Assembly (NCBI RefSeq): GCF_900177295.1
Contig: NZ_FWZX01000001.1
Span: forward strand, 1-64,000
DNA length: 64,000 nt
Source of the DNA: Tistlia consotensis USBA 355
Lineage (GTDB): Bacteria > Pseudomonadota > Alphaproteobacteria > Kiloniellales > DSM-21159
Reading direction: 5' to 3'
Made by a program: the position numbers and the translations under genes. A model generated the notes under the pieces. It saw only the letters and a list, made by a program, of their open reading frames with translations, had not been told where the DNA came from and did not search any database. Positions 1-9,903 of the stretch are shown here, piece after piece; position 1 is the stretch's first letter, and each line of letters starts with the position of its first letter.

Positions 1-303
1 CTTGTCCTTCGGCCGGAAGCTCTTCATCGAGGCCCAGCCCTCGATCAGCGTACCGTCGACAGAGAAGTGCTCGTCCGAGAGCAGCGCCCTGACCCGGCCC
101 TGGCTCAGCACCGCCCGCAGGAACTCCTGCGCCACCTCGCCCGCCAGCAGCCGCTCTCGGTTCTTGGTGAACACCGTCGGGTCCCACACCGGCGCGTCCA
201 TCGCCAGCCCGACGAACCAGCGGAACAGCAGGTTGTAGTCCAGCTGCTCCATCAGCTGGCGCTCCGAGCGGATCGAGTAGAAGGCCTGCAGCAGCAGCGC
301 CCG
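1..303 (-). mobile_element. IS5-family insertion sequence remnant, 5'-truncated, continues past the left edge
   Basis: The translation on the minus strand carries the conserved IS5-type block RSERQLMEQLDYNLLFRWF, followed by PVWDPTVFTKNRERLL and HFSVDGTLIE, whose Asp is the first residue of the DDE triad. The usual N-terminal 50 or so residues are absent, and no terminal inverted repeat is seen at the junction near 300, so the element is cut on this side. The rest of the transposase, if present, lies outside the window. Confidence 0.8.
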
Positions 304-801
304 GTACTGCCCGACGCTCGGGAAGAACCAGGGCGAGGCGGCGCGGCCGTCGAGGCCGCGGCGGTCGAGGGCGGCGATCAGCGCCTCGTGGAGCCGGCGC
401 ACGTTGGCGCCGCCGCCGAACTCGCCGACGAAGCGGCCGCCGGGCTTCAGCGACCGGCGCACCCCGGCGATCACCGCCGCGGGATCCAGCATCCAGTGCA
501 GGGCGGCGTTGCTGAAGACCGCGTCGAACTCGGCCTCGAAGGCGAGCCCGGCACCGTCGACGATCCGGGCGTCGAGCCCGCGCGCGCGGGCCGCCTCGAT
601 CTGCTCGGCGCTGGCGTCGACGCCGACGACGTCGCAGCCGAGAGCGGCCAGCTTCAGGGTCAGCGCGCCGTCGCCGCAACCGAGGTCGAGGATGCGCTCG
701 CCGGGCTTCGGCGCCAGCCACTCGACGACCGGCAGGCCGAGCTCGGCGACGAAGCCGGCGTTGCGCTGGTAGCGCTCGGGATCCCAGGACTGGCCGCTCA
801 C
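1..801 (-). pseudogene. SAM methyltransferase fused in frame to an IS5-type transposase fragment (partial)
   Basis: One uninterrupted frame runs from a GTG at 801 off the left edge (267 codons in view). Residues 1-170 look like a class I SAM-dependent methyltransferase: motif I ILDLGCGDG at 37-45, acidic VDAS at 61-64, NAALHW at 98-103, and PWFFPSVGQYRALL at 157-170, which resembles the C-terminal part of this family. From about residue 168 the sequence becomes an IS5-family transposase core (IRSERQLMEQLDYN, then VDGT with the first catalytic Asp at 249). The methyltransferase C-terminus and the transposase N-terminus are both missing, so neither half is expected to work. It lies 31 nt downstream of mlaD on the same strand. 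The GTG start is the only plausible one but lacks a clear ribosome-binding site. Confidence 0.75.
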
Positions 802-832
802 GAGGCGATCACCGGGTCGGCAGCACGGGCGG

Positions 833-1333
833 TCACTGCAAGGTCGCCGGCTCGCCCGGGCTCTTGTCGCCGGAGGCGCCCTTGTCGCCACTGCCGCCGA
901 AGATGAAGCGGCCGACCAGGTCGACGATGTTGATGGCGCCCTGGGTGCGGCCGATCGAGCCGCCGGGCTTGATGTCGTCGAGTGCGCCGCCCGGCTGCAC
1001 GTCGATGAAATTGCCGCCGAGCAGGCCATCGGGGACGATCCGCGCCGAGCTGTCCGCCGGCAGCGGCACGCCGTCCTGGATGGTCATGGCGACGACCGCG
1101 TCGAAGGTCTTCGGGTCGAGGGTCTGGCTGGCCACCGTGCCGATCTTGACGCCGCTCATGCGGACGTCGGTGCCGGCGGTCACGCCGGTCGCGTCGTCGA
1201 AGCGGGCGGTCACGCTGTAGCCCGAGCCGATGCCGTCCAGGCCGCCGATCGAGAAGGCGAAGACGACGAATCCGGTCGCGACCAGCAGCACGACCGCGCC
1301 GATGATGGTCTCGATGATGTTGCGCTGCATCAC
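833..1333 (-). CDS. mlaD: MlaD-type MCE-domain lipid-binding protein
   Basis: A 166-residue protein with one N-terminal transmembrane segment (about residues 9-29) followed by a single MCE domain (about 37-115), including the GTDVRMSGVKIG and DGLLGGNFIDVQPG stretches. MlaD is the periplasmic, inner-membrane-anchored hexameric ring of the Mla phospholipid transport ABC system that maintains outer-membrane lipid asymmetry. The partner genes mlaE/mlaF are not here. It sits 46 nt downstream of the NDUFA12 gene, an arrangement I know from other alphaproteobacteria. A GAGGA Shine-Dalgarno precedes the ATG. The C-terminal tail after about 140 is low-complexity Gly/Ser-rich. Confidence 0.9.
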   Translation of the reverse strand: MMQRNIIETIIGAVVLLVATGFVVFAFSIGGLDGIGSGYSVTARFDDATGVTAGTDVRMSGVKIGTVASQTLDPKTFDAVVAMTIQDGVPLPADSSARIVPDGLLGGNFIDVQPGGALDDIKPGGSIGRTQGAINIVDLVGRFIFGGSGDKGASGDKSPGEPATLQ

Positions 1334-1379
1334 GTCGGTCCTCAGCTTCCGGTCTGGGGGGAACGATCCGGAACCCGGG

Positions 1380-1757
1380 TCACTCGGGTGACCAGGCCTC
1401 GTAGTCGCCGGTTGCCCGGTCGCGCTTGCCGCCCTCCAGGGTGTGGCCCGGCGGGCGGTAGGCCAGCTCGGTACCGGTCAGGTTCGGCTGGTGCGGCTTC
1501 ATCCAGGGGCGCCGCGCGATGCCGTCCTTGGGCGGCAGCTCGCTGCTCCAGTGGTGCAGCCAGGCGTGCCACTCCGGCGGCACGCGGCTCGCCTCGTCGC
1601 GGCCCTGGGTGTAGATCACCCAGCGCCGTTCCCGGCGCAGCGAGTCGCGATGCACGAATCCGCCGCCCTTCTGGCGGTAGTACTTGTTGCCTTCACCGTC
1701 CTGGCCGACGAGCTCGCCGTTCAGCCAGGTGAAAAGACGCGTTCCCAGCGTCGCCAT
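1380..1757 (-). CDS. NADH:ubiquinone oxidoreductase accessory subunit, NDUFA12 (B17.2) family
   Basis: A 125-residue protein whose N-terminus (about 1-90) matches the NDUFA12/B17.2 family: GELVGQDGEGNKYY, RRERRWVIYTQG, EWHAWLHHW and the PPKDGIARRPWMKPHQPNLTG stretch with its Trp/Pro pattern. This subunit is an accessory component of complex I, shared by mitochondria and alphaproteobacteria and located at the matrix/cytoplasmic arm. It is the first gene of the minus-strand run leading to mlaD. The length is typical. No membrane segment is seen, as expected. Confidence 0.93.
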   Translation of the reverse strand: MATLGTRLFTWLNGELVGQDGEGNKYYRQKGGGFVHRDSLRRERRWVIYTQGRDEASRVPPEWHAWLHHWSSELPPKDGIARRPWMKPHQPNLTGTELAYRPPGHTLEGGKRDRATGDYEAWSPE

Positions 1758-1946
1758 CGTCGCCCCAAAGCAGGTTGCCGGCCGTTCGGCCGGAAAAAGC
1801 GGGCCGGACTATCGCACCGGGAGTCGCGATCGTCCAGAGGCCTGGGCGCCGCGCACGCGGCGGCCCCTGCGGACCGGCGAAAGCCGGACAAGCGCTGGAC
1901 AAGCGCCCGGGGCCACGCTAAGGCCGGCCCCGGAGGGGACGCTGAC

Positions 1947-2978
1947 ATGCCCGACTTCTGGCGCGATTCCGGCTACCACCTGCTCGAGCCGCGGGCCGAC
2001 GGCCGGCTCGGCGTTACCGAGGCCTACCTGCGCGCCTACTGGAACCGGCCCGAGGTCCGGCCGGTCGAGGAGTCGAACGCCGCCGAGCATGCCCTCCACC
2101 GGGCCCTGCTGGCCGAGCCGGCACGGCCGGTCGCCGAGGCCGAGATCGCCGCCCTGGAGGACCCCGACGCGATCGAGGCCTATCGCATCGTGCTCGCCTT
2201 CCGCCAGCGGCTGCTCGCCGCCGGCAGCGTCGAGGGCGCCTACCTCGACCTGGTGCTGAACCCGCCGGACCCGGCGGCCGGCGAGCCGCCGGTCCCGCCG
2301 CTCTTCTTCGACCAGATGGCCCATGTCGTGCTGCGCGCGATCCTGGAGGGCAGCGACCAGCCGCTGCGCGCCCGCGCCGCCGAGCTGCTGTTCCGCACCC
2401 AGAAGGTCACGGTCGCCGACGGCCACGTCATGGCCGCCGACGCCGAGACGGTCGAGATGTACGCGACCAGCGGCGGCTTCGGCTCGCTCGGCGAGCTGCT
2501 GGTCGAGGCGCAGACGCCGCTCCGCACCATCGAGCTCGACGTGCTGACCAGCGAGAACGCCGAGCTCTACTGGAGCCGCGATTCGCGCCACGACACGGTC
2601 CTCAACCTCAACTTCGCCGGCGACGGCCTGGATGCGCTCTGCCGCGTGCTCGAGGCCTGGGTGCGGCGCTTCCTGGCGGTCGAGGTCGCCCTCCATCCGG
2701 TCCAGCAGATCCGCGACGAGCGCTGGGTCTGGCATCTCGGCCTCGACGCCGAGGGCAACCGCCTGCTCAACGACCTCTACGAAGGCCGCGAGGTCGGCGA
2801 GGCGCGCCTCGCCCGCCTGCTCTCGCTGTTCCGCCTGGAGTTCCGCAATCCCAGCGAGATGCGCGCCGACATCGCCGGCCGGCCGGTCTACCTGGCCATG
2901 GCCATGGACGAGGCCGGCGAGCTGCGCCTCAAGCCGCAGAACCTGCTGGTCAACCTGCCGCTCGCCGAGCGCGCATGA
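1947..2978 (+). CDS. DUF6352 family protein of unknown function
   Basis: A 343-residue soluble protein starting MPDFWRDSGYHLLE, which I recognise as the start of the DUF6352 family in alpha- and betaproteobacteria. The ATG at 1947 is chosen because it matches that conserved start and is preceded by GGAGGGG eight bases upstream, although the frame stays open farther 5'. No catalytic motif, signal peptide or membrane segment is seen. The middle (about 155-245) and C-terminal halves are acidic and Leu-rich. Its stop overlaps the next gene's start (ATGA), so the two are translationally coupled. No function can be assigned. Confidence 0.85.
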   Translation: MPDFWRDSGYHLLEPRADGRLGVTEAYLRAYWNRPEVRPVEESNAAEHALHRALLAEPARPVAEAEIAALEDPDAIEAYRIVLAFRQRLLAAGSVEGAYLDLVLNPPDPAAGEPPVPPLFFDQMAHVVLRAILEGSDQPLRARAAELLFRTQKVTVADGHVMAADAETVEMYATSGGFGSLGELLVEAQTPLRTIELDVLTSENAELYWSRDSRHDTVLNLNFAGDGLDALCRVLEAWVRRFLAVEVALHPVQQIRDERWVWHLGLDAEGNRLLNDLYEGREVGEARLARLLSLFRLEFRNPSEMRADIAGRPVYLAMAMDEAGELRLKPQNLLVNLPLAERA

Positions 2979-3907
2979 CCGGGACCGGTACCGCCCGGTC
3001 CGTCGAGCTGGCGCCCGCTCCCGCGGCGGACCCCGCCCTGGGCCAGCTGCTGGCGCTGATCTCGGCCTGCTGCTTCGGCACGATCACCGCCCTGGCGGCG
3101 CTGAGCTACCGCGAGGGCGCGACACCGCAGACGGTGCTGCTGCTGCGCTTCGGGCTCGGCGCCCTGGTCTTCGCCGGGCTCTGCCTGGCGCGCCGCCGGC
3201 CGCTGCTGCTGCCGCCGGCGGCGCGTCCGGCCGCCTGGCTGACCGGCGCCTGCTGGTTCGTCGCCTCGGCCGGCTATCTCGGCTCGGTCCGCTTCATCCC
3301 GGTCGGCCTGGCGGCGATCATCTTCTTCACCTTCCCGATCCTGACCGCGCTCGGCGAGGCCGCGCTGGAGCGGCGGGCGCCGAGGCCGCGCGAGCTGGCG
3401 CTGATGCTGCTCGCCTTCACCGGCCTCGCCCTGGCGATCGGGCCGAGCTTCGGCACGCTCTCGCCGCTCGGCCTCGCGCTGATCGCCGCCGGCGCCGGCG
3501 GTGCCGCCGGCCTCTTCCTGTCGATGCGCCGGATCGTCGTGGAGCACGAGCCGATGACCGTGCTGGTCCAGCTGAACCTCGCTGCCGGCCTGCTCTGCGG
3601 CCTGACCCTGCTCGCCCTCGGCGGCTGGTCGCTGCCGCCGGTCCCGGCCGGCGCCGCCCCGGGACCCTGGACCGGCTGGATCGCCCTGGCCGTCGCGACG
3701 GGCGGCTACCTCGTGGCGGTCTTCCTGCAGTCCGGCTCGGTGCGCCACGCCGGGCCGAGCCGCTCCGCCCTGTTCTTCAACCTCGAGCCGCTGGTCACGA
3801 TCGGCGGCGCGGCGCTGCTGCTCGGCGAGCGGCTGAGCCTGCAGCAGGCCGCCGGCGGCCTGCTGGTGCTGACGGCCCTGGTCCTCGCCGGGCGACGCCG
3901 CAGCTAA
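2975..3907 (+). CDS. EamA/DMT-family exporter
   Basis: A 310-residue integral membrane protein with about ten hydrophobic helices arranged as two EamA repeats (about 15-145 and 160-308). Each repeat contains the family's small-residue-rich helices, for example GLGALVFAGLCLA and GGAALLLGERLS. Members of the drug/metabolite transporter superfamily export amino acids, purines or other small metabolites, and the substrate cannot be read from sequence. The ATGA overlap with the DUF6352 gene indicates an operon. The start is fixed by that overlap. Confidence 0.9.
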   Translation: MTGTGTARSVELAPAPAADPALGQLLALISACCFGTITALAALSYREGATPQTVLLLRFGLGALVFAGLCLARRRPLLLPPAARPAAWLTGACWFVASAGYLGSVRFIPVGLAAIIFFTFPILTALGEAALERRAPRPRELALMLLAFTGLALAIGPSFGTLSPLGLALIAAGAGGAAGLFLSMRRIVVEHEPMTVLVQLNLAAGLLCGLTLLALGGWSLPPVPAGAAPGPWTGWIALAVATGGYLVAVFLQSGSVRHAGPSRSALFFNLEPLVTIGGAALLLGERLSLQQAAGGLLVLTALVLAGRRRS

Positions 3908-4121
3908 CCTAGCGTCAACCCCTATATGTGGCGTCCGCCCCAAAATAGCTTCTAGATCTGGTCGGGTCTCTGTGTTTTGATTCCCGTCCGCCATCGACGA
4001 GGGGGCGGTGGACAGCGGTCAGGCGCGCCTTGGCGGACAAGGGGCGACTCCGATTCCGCCGACCCCGGCCGCGACGGCAGTCCAACGACCAAGCGCGCTC
4101 GCAAGGGGGAGCAGTCAGGCC

Positions 4122-7100
4122 ATGCGTATCGCCCGTCGTTTCACGACAGAGGACCGGGACGTCTACGAGGCGATCCCCTTCCGCCTGACCCAGAGCGAGA
4201 TCCGCAACCCCGACGGCTCGGTCGTCTTCAAGGCCGACCAGGTCGAGGTGCCGGCCGACTGGAGCCAGGTCGCCTCCGACATCCTGGCGCAGAAGTACTT
4301 CCGCAAGCGCGGCGTGCCGAAGGCCCTGAAGCGCGTCGAGGAGGCCGACGTGCCGGCCTTCCTGTGGCGCGGCGAGCCCGACGAGGCGGCGCTGGCCGGG
4401 CTGCCCGAGGCCGAGCGCTCCGGCGGCGAGACCTCGGCCAAGCAGGTCTTCGACCGGCTCGCCGGCACCTGGGCCTACTGGGGCTGGAAGGGCGGCTACT
4501 TCGACACCGAGGAAGACGCCCGCGCCTACTACGACGAGATGCGCTTCATGCTGGCGGCGCAGATGGCCGCGCCGAACTCGCCGCAGTGGTTCAACACCGG
4601 CCTGCACTGGGCCTACGGCATCGACGGCCCGAGCCAGGGCCACCACTACGTCGACTACCGGACCGGCAAGCTGACCCGCGCGGCCAGCGCCTACGAGCAC
4701 CCGCAGCCGCACGCCTGCTTCATCCAGTCGGTCGAGGACGACCTGGTCAACGACAACGGCATCATGGACCTCTGGGTCCGCGAGGCGCGGCTGTTCAAGT
4801 ACGGCTCGGGCACCGGCTCGAACTTCTCGCGCCTGCGCGGCGAGAACGAGCCGCTCGCCGGCGGCGGCAAGTCGTCGGGCCTGATGTCCTTCCTGAAGAT
4901 CGGCGACCGCGCCGCCGGCGCCATCAAGTCGGGCGGCACGACGCGCCGCGCCGCCAAGATGGTGACCGTCGACCTCGACCACCCGGACATCGTCGAGTAC
5001 GTCAACTGGAAGGTCGTCGAGGAGCAGAAGGTCGCGGCCCTGGTCGCCGGCTCGAAGCTCTGCGGCAAGCACCTCAACGCCGTCATGGCCGCCTGCCGCG
5101 AGCCGGTCGTCGAGGGCGACGCGGATGCGGCGCTGGATCCCAAGCGCAACCCGGCGCTCAAGGCCGCGATCAAGGCGGCGCGCGCCGTCGCGATCCCCGA
5201 GAGCTACATCAAGCGGGTCATGCAGTTCGCGGCCCAGGGCTACGAGCGGGTCGAGTTCCCGACCTACGACACCGACTGGGATTCCGAGGCCTATCGCACG
5301 GTCTCCGGCCAGAACTCGAACAACTCGGTGCGCGTGCCCGACGCCTTCATCGAGGCGGTGCTGGCCGACGGCGACTGGCGGCTGATCCGGCGCACCGACG
5401 GCAAGGTCTCCAAGAGCCTGAAGGCGCGCGAGCTGTGGGACATGATCGCCCACGCCGCCTGGGCCTCGGCCGATCCCGGCGTGCAGTTCGACACGACGAT
5501 CAACGACTGGCACACCTGCCCGGCCGGCGGTCGGATCAACGCCTCGAACCCCTGCTCGGAGTACATGTTCCTCGACGACACGGCCTGCAACTTGGCGTCG
5601 CTGAACCTGCTCGCCTTCATGGACGACGACGGCCGCTTCGCGATCGAGGACTACGAGCACGCCACGGTGCTGTGGACCGTGACGCTCGAGATCTCGGTGC
5701 TGATGGCGCAGTTCCCGAGCCCGCAGATCGCCAAGCTGTCCTACGACTACCGCACGCTCGGCCTCGGCTACGCCAACATCGGCGGCCTGCTGATGGCCAT
5801 GGGCCTGGCCTACGACAGCGAGGCGGGGCGCGCGCTCTGCGGCGCGCTGACCGCGATCCTGACCGGTGCCGCCTACCGCACCTCGGCCGAGATGGCCCGC
5901 GAGCTCGGCGCCTTCCCGGGCTTCCAGGCGAACCGCGAGTCGATGCTGCGGGTCATCCGCAACCACCGCCGCGCCGCCCGCGGCATGCAGGGCGGCTACG
6001 AGGAGCTCTCGGTCAAGCCGGTGCCGCTCGACATCGCCAACTGCCGGGACCCGCGGCTCGCCGAGGCGGCGGCCAGGGTCTGGGACGAGGCGCTGAAGCT
6101 CGGCGAGGAGAACGGCTTCCGCAACGCCCAGGTCTCGGTGATCGCGCCGACCGGCACGATCGGCCTGGTGATGGACTGCGACACCACCGGCATCGAGCCG
6201 GACTTCGCCCTGGTCAAGTTCAAGAAGCTGGCCGGCGGCGGCTACTTCAAGATCATCAACCGGACCGTGCCGCGGGCGCTGGCCACCCTGGGCTACGACG
6301 AGGCCCAGGCCGAGGAGATGGTGCGCTACGCGGTCGGCCACGGCACGCTGCGCGGCGCGCCGGCCATCAACCACGCCAGCCTGAAGGCCAAGGGCTTCAC
6401 CGCCGCCGCGCTTGACGCCCTGGAGAACGCGCTGGCCAGCGCCTTCGACATCAAGTTCGCCTTCAACAAGTGGACGCTCGGCGACGACTTCTGCCGCAAG
6501 GTCCTCAACTTCGAGGAGGCCGAGCTCAACGACCTCGGCTTCGACATGCTGTCCGCGCTCGGCTTCACCAGGGCGGAGGTCGAGGCGGCGAACACCTACG
6601 CCTGCGGCGCCATGACCCTGGAGGGCGCGCCCTACCTGAAGGACGAGCACCTGGCGGTGTTCGACTGCGCCAATCCCTGCGGCCGGCTCGGCACCCGCTA
6701 CCTCTCGGTCGAGAGCCACATCCGCATGATGGCGGCCGCCCAGCCCTTCATCTCGGGCGCCATCTCCAAGACCATCAACATGCCGAACACGGCGACGGTC
6801 GAGGACTGCAAGGACGCCTACCTGCTGTCCTGGAAGCTCGGCATCAAGGCCAACGCGCTCTACCGCGACGGCTCCAAGCTGTCGCAGCCGCTGGCCGCCT
6901 CGCTGATCGACGAGGCCGAGGACCAGGACGAGGTCGTCGAGGCCCTGGTCGCGGCGCCGGCCGCCGCAAAGGCCAGCCAGGTCGCGGAGCGGATCGTCGA
7001 GAAGGTCGTCGAGAAGGTCATCGAGAAGACCCAGTCGGACCGCCAGCGCCTGCCGCAGCGGCGCAAGGGCTACACCCAGAAGGCCGTGGTCGGCGGCCAC

Positions 7101-7826
7101 AAGGTCTACATCCGCACCGGCGAGTACGAGGACGGCCGGCTCGGCGAGATCTTCGTCGACATGCACAAGGAAGGCGCGGCCTTCCGCAGCCTGATGAACA
7201 ACTTCGCGATCGCGATCTCGATCGGCCTGCAGTACGGCGTGCCGCTCGAGGAGTTCGTCGAGGCCTACACCTTCACCCGCTTCGAGCCGTCCGGCATGGT
7301 CGAGGGCAACGACGCCATCAAGATGGCGACCTCGGTGCTCGACTACATCTTCCGCGAGCTGGCGATCTCCTACCTCAGCCGCCACGACTTGGCGCACGTC
7401 AACCCGGAGGACCTGTCGCCCGACACGACCGGCAAGGGCGAGACCCAGTCCGAGGTCGCCGATCCGCTGCCGGGATCGGCCGCGCGGGCGGTCCAGGAGA
7501 CGGTGCGGCGCATCGCCTCCAAGGGCTACGTGCGCAGCCTGACGGTGTTCCCGGGGGGCCTGGGCGGCGGCGTCCAGGGCGCCAACGCCCTGGCCGTCGA
7601 TCCGCAGGCCTTCGCCGGCAGCGTCGCTGTCTCCGAGCTGTCCTACGGCCAGGAGACGCTGATCGAGGAGGAGATGGCGGACGACACCTACGTCCGGCGG
7701 GTGCGCGAGGCCCGGCTCAAGGGCTACGAGGGCGACAGCTGCGGCGAATGCGGCAACTTCACCCTGGTGCGCAACGGCACCTGCCTGAAGTGCGACACCT
7801 GCGGCGGCACCAGCGGCTGCAGCTGA
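4122..7826 (+). CDS. nrdJ: Class II (adenosylcobalamin-dependent) ribonucleotide reductase
   Basis: A 1234-residue enzyme that reduces ribonucleotides to deoxyribonucleotides using adenosylcobalamin to generate the thiyl radical, so it needs neither oxygen nor an NrdB partner. Visible landmarks are the redox Cys in HPQPHACF, the active-site NPCSEY with radical Cys478, CNLASLNL, the phosphate/active-site stretch [17 protein letters not shown], and a C-terminal Cys-rich tail ([17 protein letters not shown]) of the type that relays electrons. Residues about 940-985 are a charged linker seen in long alphaproteobacterial NrdJ. The ATG at 4122 gives the standard [10 protein letters not shown] start and has an AGGGGG Shine-Dalgarno upstream. 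The length is typical, and a hairpin terminator follows. Confidence 0.97.
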   Translation: MRIARRFTTEDRDVYEAIPFRLTQSEIRNPDGSVVFKADQVEVPADWSQVASDILAQKYFRKRGVPKALKRVEEADVPAFLWRGEPDEAALAGLPEAERSGGETSAKQVFDRLAGTWAYWGWKGGYFDTEEDARAYYDEMRFMLAAQMAAPNSPQWFNTGLHWAYGIDGPSQGHHYVDYRTGKLTRAASAYEHPQPHACFIQSVEDDLVNDNGIMDLWVREARLFKYGSGTGSNFSRLRGENEPLAGGGKSSGLMSFLKIGDRAAGAIKSGGTTRRAAKMVTVDLDHPDIVEYVNWKVVEEQKVAALVAGSKLCGKHLNAVMAACREPVVEGDADAALDPKRNPALKAAIKAARAVAIPESYIKRVMQFAAQGYERVEFPTYDTDWDSEAYRTVSGQNSNNSVRVPDAFIEAVLADGDWRLIRRTDGKVSKSLKARELWDMIAHAAWASADPGVQFDTTINDWHTCPAGGRINASNPCSEYMFLDDTACNLASLNLLAFMDDDGRFAIEDYEHATVLWTVTLEISVLMAQFPSPQIAKLSYDYRTLGLGYANIGGLLMAMGLAYDSEAGRALCGALTAILTGAAYRTSAEMARELGAFPGFQANRESMLRVIRNHRRAARGMQGGYEELSVKPVPLDIANCRDPRLAEAAARVWDEALKLGEENGFRNAQVSVIAPTGTIGLVMDCDTTGIEPDFALVKFKKLAGGGYFKIINRTVPRALATLGYDEAQAEEMVRYAVGHGTLRGAPAINHASLKAKGFTAAALDALENALASAFDIKFAFNKWTLGDDFCRKVLNFEEAELNDLGFDMLSALGFTRAEVEAANTYACGAMTLEGAPYLKDEHLAVFDCANPCGRLGTRYLSVESHIRMMAAAQPFISGAISKTINMPNTATVEDCKDAYLLSWKLGIKANALYRDGSKLSQPLAASLIDEAEDQDEVVEALVAAPAAAKASQVAERIVEKVVEKVIEKTQSDRQRLPQRRKGYTQKAVVGGHKVYIRTGEYEDGRLGEIFVDMHKEGAAFRSLMNNFAIAISIGLQYGVPLEEFVEAYTFTRFEPSGMVEGNDAIKMATSVLDYIFRELAISYLSRHDLAHVNPEDLSPDTTGKGETQSEVADPLPGSAARAVQETVRRIASKGYVRSLTVFPGGLGGGVQGANALAVDPQAFAGSVAVSELSYGQETLIEEEMADDTYVRRVREARLKGYEGDSCGECGNFTLVRNGTCLKCDTCGGTSGCS

Positions 7827-7846
7827 CCGCTGCCTCCCCCGACTGA

Positions 7847-7877
7847 ACGGCGCGGCCTCCGGACCGCGCCGTCTTCT
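7847..7877 (+). terminator. Rho-independent terminator after nrdJ
   Basis: A perfect 9-bp stem pairs 7847-7855 (ACGGCGCGG) with 7864-7872 (CCGCGCCGT) around an 8-nt loop, followed by a T-containing CTTCTT. It begins 21 nt after the nrdJ stop. A second GC-rich hairpin (7879-7887 with 7891-7899) follows at once and may serve the convergent cytochrome gene. Confidence 0.75.
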
Positions 7878-7922
7878 TGGGCCCGGCACTGCCGGGCCCG
7901 AGGCATTTCCTGTCCCGGCGTT

Positions 7923-8579
7923 TCAGCGGGCCGGCGGCAGCCGGAACAGCCGGTCCTGGCCGGCCGGCGCGGCGCCGTGGCAGGCGGCGCAGGCCCGCAG
8001 GACCGGGTCGGCCGGCCGGCCGAGGCCGCTCATCCGGCCGTCGGTGTCGATCGTCATGAAGCGCCAGTCGCCGGCCGCGGGATCGTAGCCGGGGCGCATC
8101 TTCTCCATCAGCGCCAGCGGCGCGGCTCGGATCGTCCGCTCGGCGGTGACGACGAAGCTGTCCATGGCGATCAGCGCGCCTTCGGGCAGGGCTCCGGCGC
8201 CGGGCTCCAGCCCCGCCGCCAGGTCGTTGCCGTAGACGTTGACGAAGACCCCGCCGTGCCCGGCCGAGCGGAAGGGCGCCACGGCGTAGCGCCGCCAGGT
8301 CGCGTAGGACCAGGCGATCGGGTCGTCGGACAGCGCATAGGCCTTCTGCATGTCGCCGCGGATCGCCTGGTAGATCGCCTCGGCCTCGGCGTCGCCGAGC
8401 CGCGCCGGATTGATCACGCAGGGCAGGCCCGCCCCGGGGCAGCTGGCCAGGCGCTCGGGCGCCGGCCGGCCATGGGGCGCCTCGGGCGCCTCGGGCCGCT
8501 TGGCGGCCAGGAGGATGCCCGCCGCCAGCAGGAGGGCGAGCAGGACGAGAAGTTTCTCTGCGAAGGGGCGGACCCGCAT
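7923..8579 (-). CDS. Cytochrome P460 family protein
   Basis: A 218-residue protein with an N-terminal hydrophobic helix (about 9-25, signal or membrane anchor), a cytochrome P460 fold region, and a C-terminal heme-attachment motif CAACH at 197-201. The stretch DWRFMTIDTDGRM before the motif is characteristic of the family, whose best-studied members oxidise hydroxylamine or detoxify NO. No partner genes of that chemistry are nearby. The ATG at 8579 is preferred over an earlier frame opening because it has an AGGAAAG Shine-Dalgarno and begins directly with the signal sequence. The protein is expected in the periplasm. Confidence 0.8.
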   Translation of the reverse strand: MRVRPFAEKLLVLLALLLAAGILLAAKRPEAPEAPHGRPAPERLASCPGAGLPCVINPARLGDAEAEAIYQAIRGDMQKAYALSDDPIAWSYATWRRYAVAPFRSAGHGGVFVNVYGNDLAAGLEPGAGALPEGALIAMDSFVVTAERTIRAAPLALMEKMRPGYDPAAGDWRFMTIDTDGRMSGLGRPADPVLRACAACHGAAPAGQDRLFRLPPAR

Positions 8580-8764
8580 GCTGTCTTTCCTGGGTGAAAA
8601 AAAGGGGACGGCGACCCGTCCGGAACAGGGATCCTCGAAGGCGGAGCGTCGTTTCGCTCCGCGCCTCGCCCCCCGTTCCGCGGCGCCGTCCCGCCCAGTC
8701 TTCAGCGGGTTGAGCAGGCGGCGTCCCCCGGGCAATCCGGGGACCGTCGCCGTCCGGCGGCACG

Positions 8765-8798
8765 GGGCGGGAGGCGGGGCCAGGCCCGCCTCCCGCCC
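8765..8798 (-). terminator. Strong GC hairpin downstream of the porin gene
   Basis: A 14-bp perfect stem pairs 8765-8778 with 8785-8798 around a 6-nt loop, just after the porin stop codon (14 nt). There is no T-run on the minus strand, so termination may need help from Rho or may act as 3'-end protection of an abundant mRNA. Confidence 0.5.
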
Positions 8799-8811
8799 GT
8801 CCCGTCGCTTG

Positions 8812-9903
8812 CTAGAACTTCAACTTGAGGCCGCTGATCACGGCCCAGGTCTGGGACTCGGAGCCGGTGTCGGCGCTGAGATCCTGGTAGGAGACCGAGC
8901 CGATCACCGTCACGCCCGGGCCCAGGGCGTAGCTGGCCGCGCCCTCGTAGGCCTTGTACTCGCTGTCGCCGGGAGCGGCGGTCGCCTCGGCCTGGCCGTT
9001 GAAGTAGGTGAAGGACACGCCCCAGGGACCGGTCTCGTACGACGCACCGATGTCGAACGAGCGGCCGGTGTTGGCGCCCATGTCGTCGGTGTGGGCATAG
9101 GAGCCGCCGAGCGTGAAGCCGGCGTAGCCCAGGTTGGCGCCGAACGAATAGAGGCTCGGGTCGGTGCCGGCGGCCGACTGGTCGTCGGCCCAGTCGTAGC
9201 GGCCCGACACGGCGACGTCGAAGCCGTCGAAGGAGTTGACGTAGTTGCCGCCGAGCGAGAAGCCGTTGCGGTAGGAGACGGTCGCCTCGTCGACCTGCGC
9301 ATTCGAATCCTGCTGCGGATCCGGCAGGTAGGACGCGCCGAACTGGAAGCCCGAGAAGCGCGGCGTGAAGTAGGTGATCTTGGTCGAGTCGTTGTTGCGG
9401 TCGAGCTCGACGTAGGTCGAGCCCAGCGGCGCCCGGAAGAAGCCGGCACCGGCGAAGCCGCCCGACTGCGGGATGAAGCCGGTGATCACCGAGGTCGAGT
9501 TGACGCCGACGCCGACGTCGGGCGCGGCGAAGGTCATCAGGTAGCCGGCCGAGTTCTCGGAGCCGATGTTGAAGCGGCCGAACGAGCCCTCGACGAAGAG
9601 GAAGGACTCGTCAATCTGGTCGCCGGTGTTGGTGTTGCCCTCGAGCTGGATGTTCACGCCGAACTTGAGGCCGTTATCGAGGGTCGTCGAACCGACGAAC
9701 CAGACTTCGGAGTTCGACTTGACGTCGAAGCCGTTGAAGGCGTCGCTGCCGGAGCCGACGTTGGTGTCGCTGTTGGCGTAGCCGAAGTACTGCTGCATGT
9801 AGCCGCCAAGGCCCAGCTGGATCTGGGCATGAGCCGGAGCGGCGAGAGCCAGGCCGGCGGCGGCCGTCGACAAGGCTGTCGCCCCGAGGACGTAGCTCTT
9901 CAT
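8812..9903 (-). CDS. Outer-membrane porin
   Basis: A 363-residue protein with a clear Sec signal peptide (MKSYVLGATALSTAAAGLALAAPAHA, residues 1-26), alternating aromatic/polar beta-strand pattern throughout, high Gly/Asn/Asp content, and a C-terminal Phe in the strand ...SGLKLKF, the hallmark of a beta-barrel recognised by the BAM machinery. It fits the general Gram-negative porin (Porin_4-like) family, and the substrate is unknown. Its AT-richer codon use (many ttg, aac) differs from neighbours and is typical of highly expressed porins. A Shine-Dalgarno AGGAAGGGA precedes the ATG. It is divergent from a LysR regulator, which may control it. Confidence 0.9.
   Translation of the reverse strand: MKSYVLGATALSTAAAGLALAAPAHAQIQLGLGGYMQQYFGYANSDTNVGSGSDAFNGFDVKSNSEVWFVGSTTLDNGLKFGVNIQLEGNTNTGDQIDESFLFVEGSFGRFNIGSENSAGYLMTFAAPDVGVGVNSTSVITGFIPQSGGFAGAGFFRAPLGSTYVELDRNNDSTKITYFTPRFSGFQFGASYLPDPQQDSNAQVDEATVSYRNGFSLGGNYVNSFDGFDVAVSGRYDWADDQSAAGTDPSLYSFGANLGYAGFTLGGSYAHTDDMGANTGRSFDIGASYETGPWGVSFTYFNGQAEATAAPGDSEYKAYEGAASYALGPGVTVIGSVSYQDLSADTGSESQTWAVISGLKLKF

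Noticed and set aside
3915-7889. Very long open frame on the minus strand opposite nrdJ
   Set aside because: At this GC content the strand opposite a real gene often stays open. The translation is low-complexity (Arg/Ala/Val/Gly/Asp) with no domain, whereas the plus strand encodes a complete NrdJ.
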